Assembly: GCA_903882725.1 (NCBI GenBank)
Contig: CAIRYF010000358.1
Location: 1-6,547, forward strand
Direction of reading: 5' to 3'
DNA from: an uncultured Simplicispira sp.
GTDB lineage: Bacteria; Pseudomonadota; Gammaproteobacteria; Burkholderiales; Burkholderiaceae_C
Length of the DNA: 6,547 nt
Below, piece after piece: positions 5,378 through 6,547 of the stretch. The position numbers and the translations under genes were made by a program. The notes under the pieces were generated by a model. It had not been told where the DNA came from and searched no databases. It saw nothing but the letters and a program-made list of their open reading frames with translations. Each line of letters begins with the position of its first letter. Positions within the stretch are counted from its first letter, which is position 1.

Positions 5378-6547
5378 ATGAATGAAATCCTAACCTTCTG
5401 GGCACAGTGGCTGCGCCCCTCTGCGGGGCTGCCGACCGTGCAGTGGTCGCTGCTGCTGGCGGCTGCCACCATGGCCGGTTATTTGTGCCAGCGCCACATT
5501 GGCCTGCCCAAAGTGGTTGGTTATTCGCTGGTCGGCACTTTTGCCGGTTTGGCTGGCTTTAGCGGCGCGCTGTGGCCGTTGCAGGGCATTGGCCTGTTTC
5601 TGCTGGAGCTGGGTATCTCGCTGGTGCTGTTTGAGTGCGGCGGGCGCATTCCGCTGCGCTGGTTTCGCCACAACCCGATGGTGTTGGTGCAAAGCCTGGC
5701 CGAGTCGGCGCTGACCTTTTTTGCCGTGTACTGGGTATTGCTGTGGCTGCAAGTGCCCGAGCGTGCTGCTGGCCCGCTGGCGATTGTGGCGCTGGCCGCC
5801 TCGCCTGCTGTGCTGACGCGGGTAGTCAACGACACCCGCGCCGCTGGCCCAGTGACCGAGCGCGCCATTGTGCTGGCCACCTTGTCCACGCTGTACGCAT
5901 TGGTGCTGGGCAGCGCGCAGGCCGAGCTCATCAATCGCCCTGCCGTCACTTGGACAGAGACTGCCTACCCGATCATGGTGGTGCTGGGGGTGTCGATTGC
6001 TGTGGCAGCGTTGTTGTCGATGGCGCTGCGCTTTGCCCTGCGCTTTATGAGCCCAACCAGCGAGAACACCTCCATCTTGCTGCTGGCGCTGATTGCCGCT
6101 GGCGCTGCCGTGGCGGCGCACATGGGCGGTTCGGCACCGCTGGCGGCGCTGCTGGGTGGAATGCTGCTCAAGCAATTTAACCCACGCCCGTGGGCCTGGC
6201 CGCGCCAGTTGGGCACGGCGTCGTCGCTGCTGACCATGCTGATGTTTGTGTTGGTCTCCACCGTGGCGGCGCAGGCCGACTGGAGTGGCCCAGTGGCAGG
6301 CGTGGTGCTGGCGCTGATTGGTATGCGTCTGTTGGCCAAAGTGGCCGGCGTAGCGCTGGGCAATGTCGGCAGCGGTGCCAGCTGGCGTCAAGCGCTGTGG
6401 GTGGGCGCGGCAATGACGCCCATGTCGTCGATTGCGCTGCTCATTGCCTCGCAATTTGTCGTGGCCTCGCCCTCGACCGGGCACCTGATTGCGCGCGTCG
6501 CCCTGCCTGCCATTTTGTTGATGGAAGTGCTGGGCGCGGTCATTGCC
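5378..6547 (+). CDS. Kef/CPA2-like cation:proton antiporter homologue, 3'-truncated by window
   Basis: An uninterrupted frame of 390 codons from ATG at 5378 that runs off the window, so no stop is seen. The product is a polytopic inner-membrane protein resembling the Na+/H+ exchanger domain (PF00999) of CPA2/Kef proteins: GLPKVVGYSLVG (42-53) and LGISLVLFECGGRIPLRWF (78-96) match the first helices and the G-L/F-E-x-G segment, and ASPAVLTRVVND (141-152) matches the crossover region. Alternating hydrophobic segments continue to the end. The acidic pair expected at the ion site about ten residues past ERA (161-163) is not seen; that stretch reads LATLSTLYAL. The late GE-type motif is replaced by AAMTPMSSIALL. 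No Shine-Dalgarno is visible, only an A-rich leader, so translation may be coupled to gcr. Whether a TrkA-N regulatory domain follows is unknown. Substrate cannot be assigned. Confidence 0.82.
   Translation, partial: MNEILTFWAQWLRPSAGLPTVQWSLLLAAATMAGYLCQRHIGLPKVVGYSLVGTFAGLAGFSGALWPLQGIGLFLLELGISLVLFECGGRIPLRWFRHNPMVLVQSLAESALTFFAVYWVLLWLQVPERAAGPLAIVALAASPAVLTRVVNDTRAAGPVTERAIVLATLSTLYALVLGSAQAELINRPAVTWTETAYPIMVVLGVSIAVAALLSMALRFALRFMSPTSENTSILLLALIAAGAAVAAHMGGSAPLAALLGGMLLKQFNPRPWAWPRQLGTASSLLTMLMFVLVSTVAAQADWSGPVAGVVLALIGMRLLAKVAGVALGNVGSGASWRQALWVGAAMTPMSSIALLIASQFVVASPSTGHLIARVALPAILLMEVLGAVIA

Noticed and set aside
5390..6484. A 364-codon open frame on the minus strand
   Set aside because: It is antisense to the antiporter gene. 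Its product is Gln/His/Arg-rich with no recognisable motif, the usual shadow of a GC-rich membrane-protein gene, while the plus-strand frame gives clear antiporter-like helices.
1..6547. CRISPR arrays, tRNA or rRNA genes
   Set aside because: No regularly spaced repeats with spacers were seen. The non-coding gaps (67, 96 and 20 bp) show nothing resembling a tRNA or rRNA by eye.

Overview
The window looks like chromosomal DNA from a betaproteobacterium of the order Burkholderiales, most probably family Comamonadaceae (Rhodoferax/Polaromonas/Limnohabitans/Acidovorax-like). This is an inference. It rests on GC-rich codon use, the style of the kinase with its Cys-containing tail, a Gcr/COG4389-type membrane protein, and a short palindromic intergenic repeat of the kind I associate with that family. 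No organism-level marker is present.

Layout. (1) 1-1826, plus strand: the 3' part of a transmembrane Ser/Thr protein kinase. The window opens just before the helix-C glutamate, so the Gly-rich loop and the ATP-binding lysine lie upstream. After the kinase domain come a low-complexity Pro/Ala/Ser linker, one membrane span and an Ala/Pro-rich tail ending in a four-cysteine motif. (2) 1827-1893: a short gap between convergent genes, holding a palindromic repeat. (3) 1894-3284, minus strand: rpe then gph, overlapping by ATGA, so translationally coupled. Rpe interconverts ribulose-5-P and xylulose-5-P; Gph removes 2-phosphoglycolate. (4) 3285-3380: the divergent intergenic region, with a weak candidate rpe promoter and a Shine-Dalgarno for the next gene. 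(5) 3381-5357, plus strand: a 658-residue protein of the family annotated as 'site-specific recombinase' (Gcr), which from its sequence is an integral membrane protein. (6) 5378 to the window end, plus strand: a CPA2/Kef-like cation:proton antiporter homologue, 390 codons without a stop, 20 bp behind gcr and probably in the same operon.

The rpe-gph pair is central carbon metabolism. The plus-strand gcr/antiporter pair encodes two polytopic inner-membrane proteins whose roles are not settled by sequence. The kinase has no obvious partner here. There is no RNA gene, CRISPR array, phage or IS element, and no gene-free stretch over 100 bp. I do not see a clearly new defence or mobile system. The items most worth a second look are the 'recombinase' that is really a membrane protein, the antiporter lacking the usual ion-binding residues, the kinase's paired-cysteine tail, and a possible copy of the dispersed repeat inside gph.
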